A stretch of 64,000 nucleotides of DNA, from positions 181,564,373 through 181,628,372 of the forward strand of contig NC_084482.1 of assembly GCF_030035675.1 (NCBI RefSeq), written 5' to 3'. Positions within the stretch are counted from its first letter, which is position 1. Each line of letters begins with the position of its first letter. The translations under genes and the position numbers were made by a program. This document shows positions 43,030 to 54,300 of this stretch, in pieces. Source of the DNA: Rhineura floridana. Its lineage: Eukaryota; Chordata; Lepidosauria; Squamata; Rhineuridae. Below the pieces are notes generated by a model. The model had not been told where the DNA came from. It worked only from the letters and a program-made list of their open reading frames with translations, and made no database searches.

Positions 43030-45480
43030 TTGCATGTGTTGCTAAAGGAGGATGCGATTGCAGAGAAGCTGAATGAATTCTTTACATCTCTCTTTATAGG
43101 AGAAGATATAGGGCAGATCCTGGTGCCTGTACTAAGTTTCAGAAGGAGGGAGTCTGAGGAACTGGGGCAAAATTAGTGACAAGAGATAAAGTGCTAGGCC
43201 TTGAAGACAAAATGAAAACTAACAAATTGTCAGGTCTGGATAGCATGTGCCCAAGAGTTCTAAAAATTCAAATGTGAAAAGATAAGCCACCATACCTGAG
43301 GTCTGGTACATGGCCGATGTAACACCAATCTTTAAAAAGGATCCCAGGAGGATCCTGCAAATTCCAGGCCAGTTAGCTTAATGTCTGTTCTGGGAAAACT
43401 GGTGGAAAGTATTGTTAAATATAAAATAACCAAGCATATGGTTCGGTATTGGGACCTGTACTTTTCAACTTGTTCATTAATGACCTAGAATTAGGAGTGA
43501 GCAGTGAAGTGGCCAAGTTTGCTGATGACACTAAATTGTTCAGGGTTGTTAAAACAAAAAGGGATTGTGAAGAGCTCCAAAAAGACCTCTCCAAACTGAG
43601 TGAATGGGCAGAAAAATGGCAAATGCAATTCAATATAAACAAGTGTAAAATTATGCATATTGGAGCAAAAAATCTTAATTTCACATATACGCTCATGGGG
43701 TCTGAACTGGCGGTGACCGACCAGGAGAGAGACCTCGGGGTTGTAGTGGACAGCACGATGAAAATGTCGACCCAGTGTGCGGCAGCTGTGAAAAAGGCAA
43801 ATTCCATGCTAGCAATAATTAGGAAAGGTATTGAAAATAAAACAGCCGGTATCATAATGCCATTGTATAAATCTATGGTGCGGCCGCATTTGGAATACTG
43901 TGTACAGTTCTGGTCGCCTCATCTGAAAAAGGATATTATAGAGTTGGAAAAGGTTCAGAAGAGGGCAACCAGAATGATCAAGGGGATGGAGCGACTCCCT
44001 TACGAGGAAAGGTTGCAGCATTTGGGGCTTTTTAGTTTAGAGAAAAGGCGGGTCAGAGGAGACATGATAGAAGTGTATAAAATTATGCATGGCATTGAGA
44101 AAGTGGATAGAGAAAAGTTCTTCTCCCTCTCTCATAATACTAGAACTCATGGACATTCAAAGAAGCTGAATGTTGGAAGATTCAGGACAGACAAAAGAAA
44201 GTACTTCTTTACTCAGCGCATAGTTAAACTATGGAATTTGCTCCCACAAGATGCAGTAATGGCCACCAGCTTGGATGGCTTTAAAAGAAGATTAGACAAA
44301 TTCATGGAGGACAGGTCTATCAATGGCTACTTGCCGTGATGGCTGTGCTCTGCCACCCTAGTCAGAGGCAGCATGCTTCTGAAAACCAGTTGCCGGAAGC
44401 CTCAGGAGGGGAGAGTGTTCTTGCACTCGGGTCCTGCTTGCGGGCTTCCCCCAGGCACCTGGTTGGCCACTGTGAGAACAGGATGCTGGACTAGATGGGC
44501 CACTGGCCTGATCCAGCAGGCTCTTCTTATGTTCTTAACAAACCTTGCTAAAGCAGAACCAGCATGGCTTCTGCAAGGTTAAGTCCTGTCTCACTAACTT
44601 TAATTTAGAGCTTTTTGAGTGTCAACAAGCATACAGACAGGTGATTCAGTTGACACTTTCTAAAAGGTTTAGACAAACTTATCTCACCAAAGAGTCCTGA
44701 TTTAGCTTAGCAGTCAAGGAACAAGAGGAGAGGTCCTTTTCTGGATCAGACACTGGCAACAAAACAAAGCAGAGTAGGAGAAAGTGTGCAGTTCTCCCAG
44801 TAGAGGGCTGTAGAAAGTGGAGTCCCCCAAGGTTCAGTATTGGGAACTGCTTTTGCACTTGTTCATCCATGATCTAGAATTAGAGGTGAGCAGTGCTGTA
44901 GCCAAGCATGCAGACAGTGTAGTTGAAACAAAAATGAATTGTGAAGAACAGTATAAGCAGCACAATGGCAAATGCTATTCAGTGTAAACAAATGTAAAGT
45001 GATAAAACATTGGGGCAAAAAAATTGCATCTCACATATATGCTCATGGGATCTTAACTGACAATGTCTTGCCAGGAATGAGAGCTTGGGAATCATCGTGG
45101 ATAGCGGCTGTGAAAAAATTCCATGCTAGGGATCTTGAGAAAAGGAATTGAAAATAAAACAGCCCATTCATAATGCTGTTGTACAACATCCTTTTTGAGG
45201 CGAGGCAACTGAACAGAGTTCCAAGTGCGAATGCACCATAGGTTTTTATAACTGGAAAAGGGAAACCTAACGAGCAAGGGGATGAAGCAACTCCCCTATA
45301 AGGAAAGGTTGAAACATTTGGGGTTTTTAATCGAGAGAAAAAGGGAATAATAAACATAATAGAGGTGTATAATATTATGCATGATGTGGAGAGTGGATAG
45401 AGGTTTTTCTGCCCTCAGCACTAGAACTCAAGGATATTTAGTGAAGCTAGATTAATACTTGCACTTGAATATTAAGGTCA
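43030..45480 (+). mobile_element. Old CR1 LINE (RT region), interrupted by a younger CR1
   Basis: 43030-43439 shows decayed RT text (LSGLDSMCPRVL, then SVLGKLVESIVKYKITKH). 44541-45480 resumes with QHGFCKGKSCLTN-like text and runs on through the RT and C-terminal region with many frame breaks. The two parts join at the same point in the RT, so the younger CR1 (43440-44540) landed in it. Confidence 0.8.
43440..44540 (+). mobile_element. Young CR1 LINE, 5'-truncated, 296-codon open frame
   Basis: The frame 43449-44339 shows GPVLFNLFINDLE, KFADDTKLFRVV (catalytic motif as FADD), MQFNINKCKIMHIG, then HLEYCVQFWSPHLKKDIIEL, RATRMIKGMERLPYEERLQH, GLFSLEKRRVRGD and KLWNLLPQDAVMA, all typical of the CR1 C-terminus, with no stop until the natural end. 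The 3' UTR ends GATCCAGCAGGCTCTTCTTA TGTTCTTA, the reptilian CR1 terminus. It lacks the endonuclease. Confidence 0.93.
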
Positions 45481-46519
45481 AGACTGGTTCTAAAGAAAAA
45501 AATCAACCCTGTAATAATTCAAAATGCCTGTACGCTTCATTGTCTGCTTAGAATGAAGAATGTTTCTAATTAAGAATGCTGTCACTACATTTGTATAAAA
45601 TGTCTTATATTGTCCATATTATGAGTTATGCACATAGCATCTCAAAAAATAGCCAGCATACTCCTATGACATTTGTACAGGCAACCATGTAAAGAAATGT
45701 TTCCTTAACTGGACATTTATGAATGAAAAAACAGCAACTCTCCATGCAACATTTGAAGATCCAGAACTAGCATAGTAAGAAATAGGAGCCATAGATTTCA
45801 GAAAGCTTTAGCAGTTTGCCATTAGTTTGTCAACCCATAGCTTCTCTCACATCCTCGGGCACAAAAGACATGCTGGGGGAAGAAGGGATACCTTTAACTT
45901 CATGAGAAATTGGAAGCTGATCAGAATTATCTGACCGTTTTCATGTGTCTGTATAGCATGGAACAGAAATGAATAGAACTACTTTCACTTTGTGATGGGC
46001 TGTGGAGGCAAGGCAGAATCAGCGACAGATTCTCACCAACTGAGCCCAGGGGGAGGGCAGTGGCATTCACTCACCTCGTACCATGTCCCTTTATATCACA
46101 AGTTTGCTTGCACCACTGTTTTAGCACTGATTCCTGTAAGAATGGAAATTGGATGCTCTCAGAAAGTCACGAGAGAGTGGCAATAGATACTAACTGCCAG
46201 TGTGGGCACAATCACAGTTCATATCATTGTTGATTCTTTTTTGCTGTTCTGCCTATGTTTACCTCAACAGCAGTAGCAAGGAAGCACTGTACCTGCTTTG
46301 GATGGCATCTACTTTAGACAGGCTGGGTTCTTTGCAGACAGCAACTAATGTGATCTATCTTTTCCTGGAGTTCAGACTAATGTTTGCTGGTCTTCATAAC
46401 GAAGCAGAAACATTGTGCATCTCACAAAGACATCCTAATCATTTTATTGCCTTATTTCAGTAACATCTTGTTTATACAATTTGATTTCCTGGACAAGAAG
46501 CAAAAGCACAACTTTTTTC
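45481..46519. other. Intergenic or distal flank between the converging genes
   Basis: No gene or clear repeat; AT-rich. May hold downstream elements of either gene. Confidence 0.4.
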
Positions 46520-49500
46520 TTATAAATAGTATAAATTATTTTATTTACAGAAACTTGTTACAAAACAAATAGACTATATATTTATTTTTCTTTTAAATAT
46601 CCAAAGTAATTTTTCTACCCATGACATTTGTTCATGTACTATACAGCAGCCAACACAAAAAGTTCAGCTCTGAGCAGATGCTCTTGAATATGTATACAAA
46701 TTATCAAACTATTCACACATTTTACACAGGAGATTGCTTTTTTCCCCTCTCTCTATGGAGCTGGGCTCAACTCCAAAAGCAAGAAGCTTCCACGGCCTAC
46801 ATTCTTATTGACATTATGTAGTGCTCATTTAAAAATAATAATCACCTTCCATAAAAAGTAGGATATTTTGCACAAAGCATTTAAAATAAATTATTTTCCA
46901 CTGTTGGAAAGCAGAAAAACAATCTTTTCAACCCCAATCCCCTTCACCGTACAATCCCCTCTTCCCAAAAAGACAGAAACAAAAATCCTTGGCAACAACT
47001 CTTGCCGGAAGACAACTTACCGGAAGATGTGTTGAAATTGCACTACAAGCAGAAGCTCACTGTAAACCTCTCTCATGCTATCCTCACTGGAATGAAGAGG
47101 GAGTTGTGCAGTTGCTAACTTCCATTCATTTCAGTAAGGTTTGTGTATAGGATAGGCTGGTAGTGACTTGTGTCTGTAGTTTGCAAAACTGCTTTGAGAG
47201 GTACCTTACTTTTTCAATAATACGAAACAATGTTGACATTCTGTATTTTTTTTTAAGTTCTAGCTGATAGCAACAGGAGAAATTACTCAAACTTACTTGA
47301 AAAGTATCTCCAGAATCCTTGGCATTATTTATGAACTGGGGACTTGCTTCAGTCTGATCTTATGCGTTGCTTTGTGGTTTTTTCCCCTCCCCTGCATTCT
47401 CTCTCCCTCATCAATGGAAAGTCATATGTAGGTGGGAAAAGCAAGCTCCAATTTATCTTTTTTTAACAGAACATTCAAGTCTTTAAAGGAGAAGCTGTCT
47501 AAAAAACAGTCCAAGCTTAAAATCTAGATATATAAATCAGGCACTTTCAGTTTTTCCATTAGTTTTAAACCACATAAAGACGCACACATGTGGGTGTACA
47601 CATGTGCACACAGACACAAAAATGCTAAAAAGAACAAAAGATGAAGCAGTGTGTCACAACTAAATGTAGTCTTCTGGGACTCAGGCAACTGTGAGAAATG
47701 TTGTGTATACCAGAGCAGGCCAACAATATGCAACTAAATGCCACACTGCCTCCCTGCTCAGAAGAGTGGCACATGTGGGCATAGGACTGCAATGGCAAAG
47801 CCTTCGCTTGTATCCAGCAGTTAATTCCCAAGACACTAAAAAAGGGACACAACTCTCCCGCCTCCCCTCTCCCCAATTAGAAGCATCCCTTAAAATCTGT
47901 AAAGTAGGCATGTTAACTATTGGATTGGCAGTGAACCACTTCAAATTATAAAAAAAAGTATTTGCTTTTTTTTCTTTTTAATTAATAAATACTAGATGAT
48001 TTTCAATTGTACCAAAACTGGATATAAGCAAAAAAGACCTGTGCAAAAATACATATTTAAATATGTACAATCAATTAACAAAATATGTCTTCTGAAATAG
48101 GGATACATCAATATTTATAATAGAACAAGAAATTCCAAAATAAACATACAAAAGTATGGGTTTCATTATTTTCGTATAATTCTTTGTTCATCATTGCAAC
48201 ATTTTTTATTTTTTTAGGTTAAGAAAACTGCAGGAGTCATAATGAGAAGCTGGAAAGACTATAAAAATTGTATCTCTTAAATTAATACCAAAATCTTTCT
48301 AAGAAACAACCCAGCCACTGCAAATTTTGCAAGATAAATTAAATCTGAAATTTCCTTAATTATTTACAATAAGAATGTTGTCAGACAATAAAAGCTTCAA
48401 AAACAATAATTCCATTTATTACTAAGCCCCAAGAATGGAATATTGTTTGTATATTTAAGCAAGTCTAACCTTTGAGGGCAGGCATAAATTAAGACGTCCT
48501 CTAGTTTTAATCATGGCAAGTTGTAAAATTATAAGCCATAACAGACATATACAGGCGACAATTCCACCCTGGAATGCCTCTTACATAAGTCCCACTGAAT
48601 ACATTAAGTGGACTTTGTGCAAGAGCATGGCTGTGTTGTGTGAAGCTCCCATTAATTTCAACGTAGCTTCCAGTGGAGGCATTCCCAGTGGGAATTGGGC
48701 CCAGAGCTGCAACTCATATAAATTAAACACAGTGGTCAACTGCTGAACTTTTCACAGAGATCTGCATTTCTATTAAGGAGCCTAAGACTTGCTTTGATGC
48801 TTTTGGAGCAACATAATCTTTACAAAACAGAGACATTTTTGAATACTTAAAGCCACTAAGGTTTAACTTATGAAAAATTTGTCAGCCTTCGAAGGTAAAT
48901 CTATCAAAACCAAATTGCACTTGTGATTGAAAATATCCAACACATGGGATGGAGCCAGTGTCGATTTTCTCTCTGCAGAGCAGATACATTACTTTGGTTG
49001 TCTCCACCCACTCCCCAAATAAGCCAATTAAGAGGTTTTAATATTTTATAGCATCCTCCATAAACTGAAGGGCTGTCCAAAACTTCTTCTCCCCCCAGTA
49101 TGCATTCATTTTTAATATTTGCATAATCATCACCATCCAAGTATTATTCCTTTACTTAAAAAACAAACACATTATCTTTCTAAATTCAAGGCTTTAGTGT
49201 TGTCTGCATAGAGTCTTGTCGCTTCACTGTGTTTGAATAATCGTAGCAAATTTAATGTTGATTTGAAAACCTCAACAGGTTAAAAAAAACACATCCAAGC
49301 AGCTGCTGCTTGTGGTGGTTTTAGGATCCCTGAGGTGCAATGCACCACCATAGTAGGGAGAGAGGCTGGGCTGTAACTAGATAGGCTCAGATTGTCTAAT
49401 CTCAGCAAGATCCTATAAGGTGCCCCTTTAAGGCAGACATCTACAGGCACACATTCCATTGAGAGCTTCTCCTGCACAAGCCCTGTCGAGGGTAGATTCA

Positions 49501-51301
49501 GACAATTCATTTTCTTCCTCCATGGGTGTTAACTTTTTGGCCACGTGTATCAAGTGACAGGAATGAAATAGAACTAGGTGATCCGATGGGGTCCCAAGGC
49601 ACAACAGGTTCTGTAGCTAGTTGGCACCCTCAGACAATCTAGCCTCACTTCATTGTTCAAAAGCAAATTCTCATTGGGGAGGCTGTCTGAATCCACAATC
49701 CAAAACACACTTCATTAAAATGGATAGAAATTGACTTTTGATGGACTCGCTGAAGGAAAGCTCCACCTGGATTATGTCCTATGGTTTGGGGTTTATACTT
49801 TCCCTTTCACATGATAAAATGTGTAGAAATTCCAGGTTGTGGTTCAGAATTCACTAGTGTCACAAACATCCAGATCAAATGATATTAAAGCCCTTCTGAG
49901 GATTTTACTTATTAAAAAAAATATTTTTACTTAGGGGCAAGGAATGACCACTTTGCACTGGATGGCATGTTTAAAATGCTCCCCCTTTGCTCACAAGTTG
50001 GCAATACAAGGGGTGCATTTAACACTGAGCTCAGAATTTGAACTGGCACTTAATGCAGTCATAAAAAAATCTGAATGTGGACTTTAGAAAACAGGATACT
50101 AATTTAGTTGTGAACAAGGCATCAACTTACTGGAAAACCTTTCAAGAAAATTGAGAATTCAGTGTTTGAAAGGTTTGAGATTCAGTTTTATATGGGCTAT
50201 TTTGTGTTTTGTTTTTTAAAAGGTTGGATGGTACAACCAACTTAGATTGGCATTTTGTTTCCCCCACCCACCTCCCCAAAACAAAAAAGGCTTATGGCAT
50301 ACAGTATAGGTCAAGAAATATATTCTTTGGGAATAGTTTTAGAGGTCATTCACCATTTTGGATTTGAGGATTTTGCATCTGGGATGGGGGGTATTTATTT
50401 ATTCTAAAAAATCAAAGCATTTTATTCAAGCAGGCACAGCCCTCCTCCAAATAATGCCAGTATGCAACCTCGTTTCATTTCACTAGGGCTCGTACAAGCC
50501 CCCCTCACATGCTCCACTGGAATGAACGAACAACATTGAGCAGCTGTGCTTGGTAGATGGTGCTCATAAGATTGTTCTGTACCATAGGATTTCACTATTT
50601 AAATATGCTTTTTAGTTTTTAGTGATGGCCATGAACATTTTTGTGTTTGTTTTTTAGAACTCCTGACAGCTTCTTATCCCAAATTACTTGCAAAAGGCTG
50701 GGCAAAACGTAGACTGTTTTGTTTCTAAATTGTGCTATTTTTGCATTCCAGTCAAGGAACACTGCTATAAAACACTAAAGCCATATTCCCTTCTTGAGGG
50801 CTTCTTCTTTTTTTTATTGTGCCTAACACATTGTGCCCCCTTCCTGAGGGGTTTTCACTGGACAGAGCCAAAAAACATTTAGTTATGCCTATGACACCAT
50901 CAGAAGAAAAATAAACAAGTCCACAGTAATGTTCTTTCCCGAACATTGCTTTGCCCAACCAATCTAGAACCAATAGTGGCAAGTTGATGTTTTCCTGTAA
51001 GTAAAATCTCACAGGGTTTTGTAGCAAGCAGTCCAACCACTGGTAACACTGATAGGAACAATCCTGTGGCTGAACGGCAATCCAGTGTCCATTTCCAAGT
51101 TTCACTGCTACAGACATGGCTTCAGGGAAAAGCTTGATTGTGTGACAGTCCAGTAGATTTCCACACCTGAGGACCGTGGGAAGCTGGGAGAACTCAAAAG
51201 GCATCTTGGAGTCCAGGATTTCCAGATGGAGATTTCTTTTTCACGCTTGTAGTGAAAATAATCCAGTTCTTTTCTTACCATGGCATTGTCTGTGTCAACT
51301 G
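46520..51301 (-). other. ATXN7: ATXN7 3' UTR (about 4.8 kb, end inferred)
   Basis: From the stop codon down to about 46.5 kb the sequence is AT-rich and free of the LINE, SINE and hAT repeats that fill the rest of the window. This suggests constraint. Reverse-strand AATAAA signals lie at 46581-46586 and 46540-46545, with further internal ones such as 48415-48420 that could give shorter forms. A 151-codon open frame at 50752-51204 lies inside it and is treated under findings. The exact end is inference. Confidence 0.65.
46540..46586 (-). promoter_or_regulatory. Paired poly(A) signals, probable end of ATXN7 mRNA
   Basis: Two AATAAA hexamers on the - strand (46581-46586 and 46540-46545) lie 41 bp apart with T/G-rich sequence between and after them. 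They are placed as the distal signals of the repeat-free 3' UTR. Confidence 0.5.
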
Positions 51302-51319
51302 TTAGGGACGAGCCTTAGG
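51302..51319 (-). CDS. ATXN7: ATXN7 last coding exon (PKARP and stop)
   Basis: After a T-rich tract and GTGAAAG acceptor the frame reads Pro-Lys-Ala-Arg-Pro-stop, exactly the terminus of canonical human ataxin-7. Only 18 coding bases lie in this exon; the rest is 3' UTR. The phase 0 junction with the upstream exon agrees. Confidence 0.93.
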   Translation of the reverse strand, partial: PKARP

Positions 51320-54300
51320 CTTTCACACAAAAAAAGGAAAAATGGATAAATATATACAAAGTAGTTCAAGTGATAAAGCTATGCCCAATTATATCATCTG
51401 CAATACCAAAAACATGCCTTGGCAAAATCCAGTGGCACAGTTTAACAACCAGATATCTAGCTTCTCTGGGAAAGGAAGCTATGTGCATTTTATCAGATTT
51501 GTTAGTAATATTTCTGTATAGGGTTCTTTGTCGCAACAGCCAAAAAGAACCTACCTGACTCCTTTCCTGTGAGCCAAAGGAGGATACTTTTTTACTTTTT
51601 CTTACATAGTACAAGGACCACTTTCAACCACCACTCATGAAGGTTGAAAATTATGGAATGGCACTGGCTTCTAGATGTTTAATAAGGCTACTGATTAAAG
51701 AAAAACTTTTGTGTTGTTTTACTGACCAATCCCATCCCCTGACCCAGAGGTTATCCTCCACTTAGTTCATTGTGGTACACTCTTGTCAAATCCAGTCAGC
51801 ATCGTGTTCACAGGCATCTGCTCCTGCTTGCTGAGATGATATAATTTATTTGGGAATTATTCAACTATAATACTGAAGCTGCTTTTCTTGGCTTGTGCAG
51901 CAGTTTTGAAAAAAATAGTTAGATGATCCCCTAATGGCATTAAAACTACAAGTTGGCAATCTGGAGAAAGGCAAATAGACTTGTGTCTCACTGAAATCCA
52001 TGGGATGCTTGTATAAAGTTATACTCTTGAGTTGAATTCAATAACATACCTAACCTCCTCCAACATGCTCGCAGTTCAAAGCCCCATGGGGTAAAGAAAA
52101 GATCCACAAGCCCACAAGAATCTTTGCCTTTCCATAAATGAAAAGAGGAAAACCCTTCAGGATATACAGGTGAGCCCTGTATTGTGCCATTTTCTCCCAC
52201 AAGGAGTCTATGGCCATGTCTTAACAATTCAAGTCCCAAAAGATGAAAGGGAATAATGCTTCTAAAAAGTAGCAGCATTCATTGGCAAAGTTGATAAAAA
52301 AAATTTAAAAAAATAAAAATGAAACAATAAACCAAATCAAAACATACAACCAAGATATCCAGCACCATGTTTTCTTGCTAGAAAAAGTGCACCTCCAATA
52401 CACATTACAAACACTGTCCCGAATGGGCATTTGTCACAGTAATTCATCTGGAGATAAATTTGGCCCAAGTAAGATTTCATACCTGATGAAGGATAGAATT
52501 GTTCATCAGTCCTTGCGTCCCTGGGATGGCACCAGTGTGTTTCGTATGAATGTTGTTAACTGGTGGCAATTTGGCAACCTTGTTTGTTTTGCTGCTGCTG
52601 TTTATGCTGGTTGAACCAGGCGAACACTTTCTTTTCTTTCCTATGAATTTATCTAAGGGAGGATGCGAATGTGAAAATCCGCTGTGCGAGTTTACAGTTA
52701 GTTCGCTGGACTGGTGAATAAACGGCCCTAATGAGAGAGTGGAATCACCACTGTTCACCATCACACTCATTCTTTTTATAGATTCTGCAGGGCTCCCAGT
52801 TGGAGGGCCCCTCCCTGATTGGTCATGTTTGAGGCTAACAAAGTTAGCTTTGCTAGTCATACAATTGAGGCTGTGGGATGAAGACATCCCAGGTGAGTGA
52901 TAAGAAGCCCCAGAGTTTCCAGAGTTAACCACACAGTTTTTCCTAAAGGACTCTGTGGAATGAGAAGAAGGTGCTGGCAGCGCAGAACTATTTTTACGCT
53001 TCTTTCCTGAGCTGCCACTACTGCTGTTGCTACTGGTACTGTTACAGTTGGTGCTGCTAGCAGAAGATTCCTTGGGCTTAAAAGACTTGCTGGATTTTAA
53101 TTTCTGAGGTTTGCTGGACAGAGGTGAAGGTACTGAGGAAAGCACTGGAGGTGTTGAAGGGGATGTAGACACTTGTCTTGATTGCATACTGCAGGCAGGT
53201 TCTGCTGCACCAAAACTAGCAGGGTTGGCATTTAGCGTAGTCCCGTGGGATGGTACCGATTTACCACTAAGAGATAAACAGGAAGGAGACACGAGTACTG
53301 GTGAGGGCATAGCTGTGGTGGGTAGGAGAAAACCTGTTGTGCTGGCGCTGTATTGTGACACAGGTGTCGAGTTTGTCCGGTGTGGCGCACGCACCAATGT
53401 AGTGTTGCTCGTTGCTGGAGGAATTTTCCTAGAGAGCAGAAATAGCAGGTAATATTATTCACTTTCCCAATTTAATAACACATTTGTTATCTTAACTGAA
53501 AGAAGGCTGAAAAGGTCACATAAACAAAGCCCCTTCTGTAAGCAGCCCCTGTGCATGTAGGTATCATAATCAGACAGGGCCACTTGAGGAATTCCAGTGA
53601 TTGCCTTCCTAAGATTTGCCAGCATTCTTGCTAACAACTTATGTGCTAAATTTTGAGGAAAGCAAGGAGGGTTCAAATCCCTCCTCCTCTCAAACCCAGC
53701 ACTTTTCCAGCTGTTTTGTGTCATAGAGAAGTCTCATACAACATTTTGAAGTCAAAAAGAAAGAAGAAACAACTCCAGGCCTTTGAGCAAAGAGATGCAT
53801 GGCAGTTATGATCATGCTTGGGCATGCCTCAGATTCATCCTCTGAAAAAGAACTAGTCCAAATTACATGGCTGTTCGCACAAAAGCCTACACCAGTCCAT
53901 CTCAATCAGCCAGTAAAAGTTTGGATGACTGATCTTAGTCAAGGTGGGCGTGACAGGCCTGCTTCTCTGAGATTTTTCACCCTCAGTTTGTGGTCAATTT
54001 TCAACAGCAGACTACTGAAGCCTATAATGGTATCTTTGGAAGGATTTGCTTGGTGACCCACAAAAGACGTGACTTCTGGATCTAGAGTAATTTCAACAAA
54101 TTAACAGACCAGACACGTTTCTTTCCATTAATTGCGAAATGGGTAATACAATGATGTTTAATGTTAACACTCCTTAACTGCAAAAGAAAACATATTGGGT
54201 GCTATTTAACTAAAAAGTTGTGCTAGTTCAAGGAGATTTTGCCCCTTTCCTCTCTCATATGTGTGCCCCTCCCCATCTCAAATTGGCTCTGGAGGGTTGG

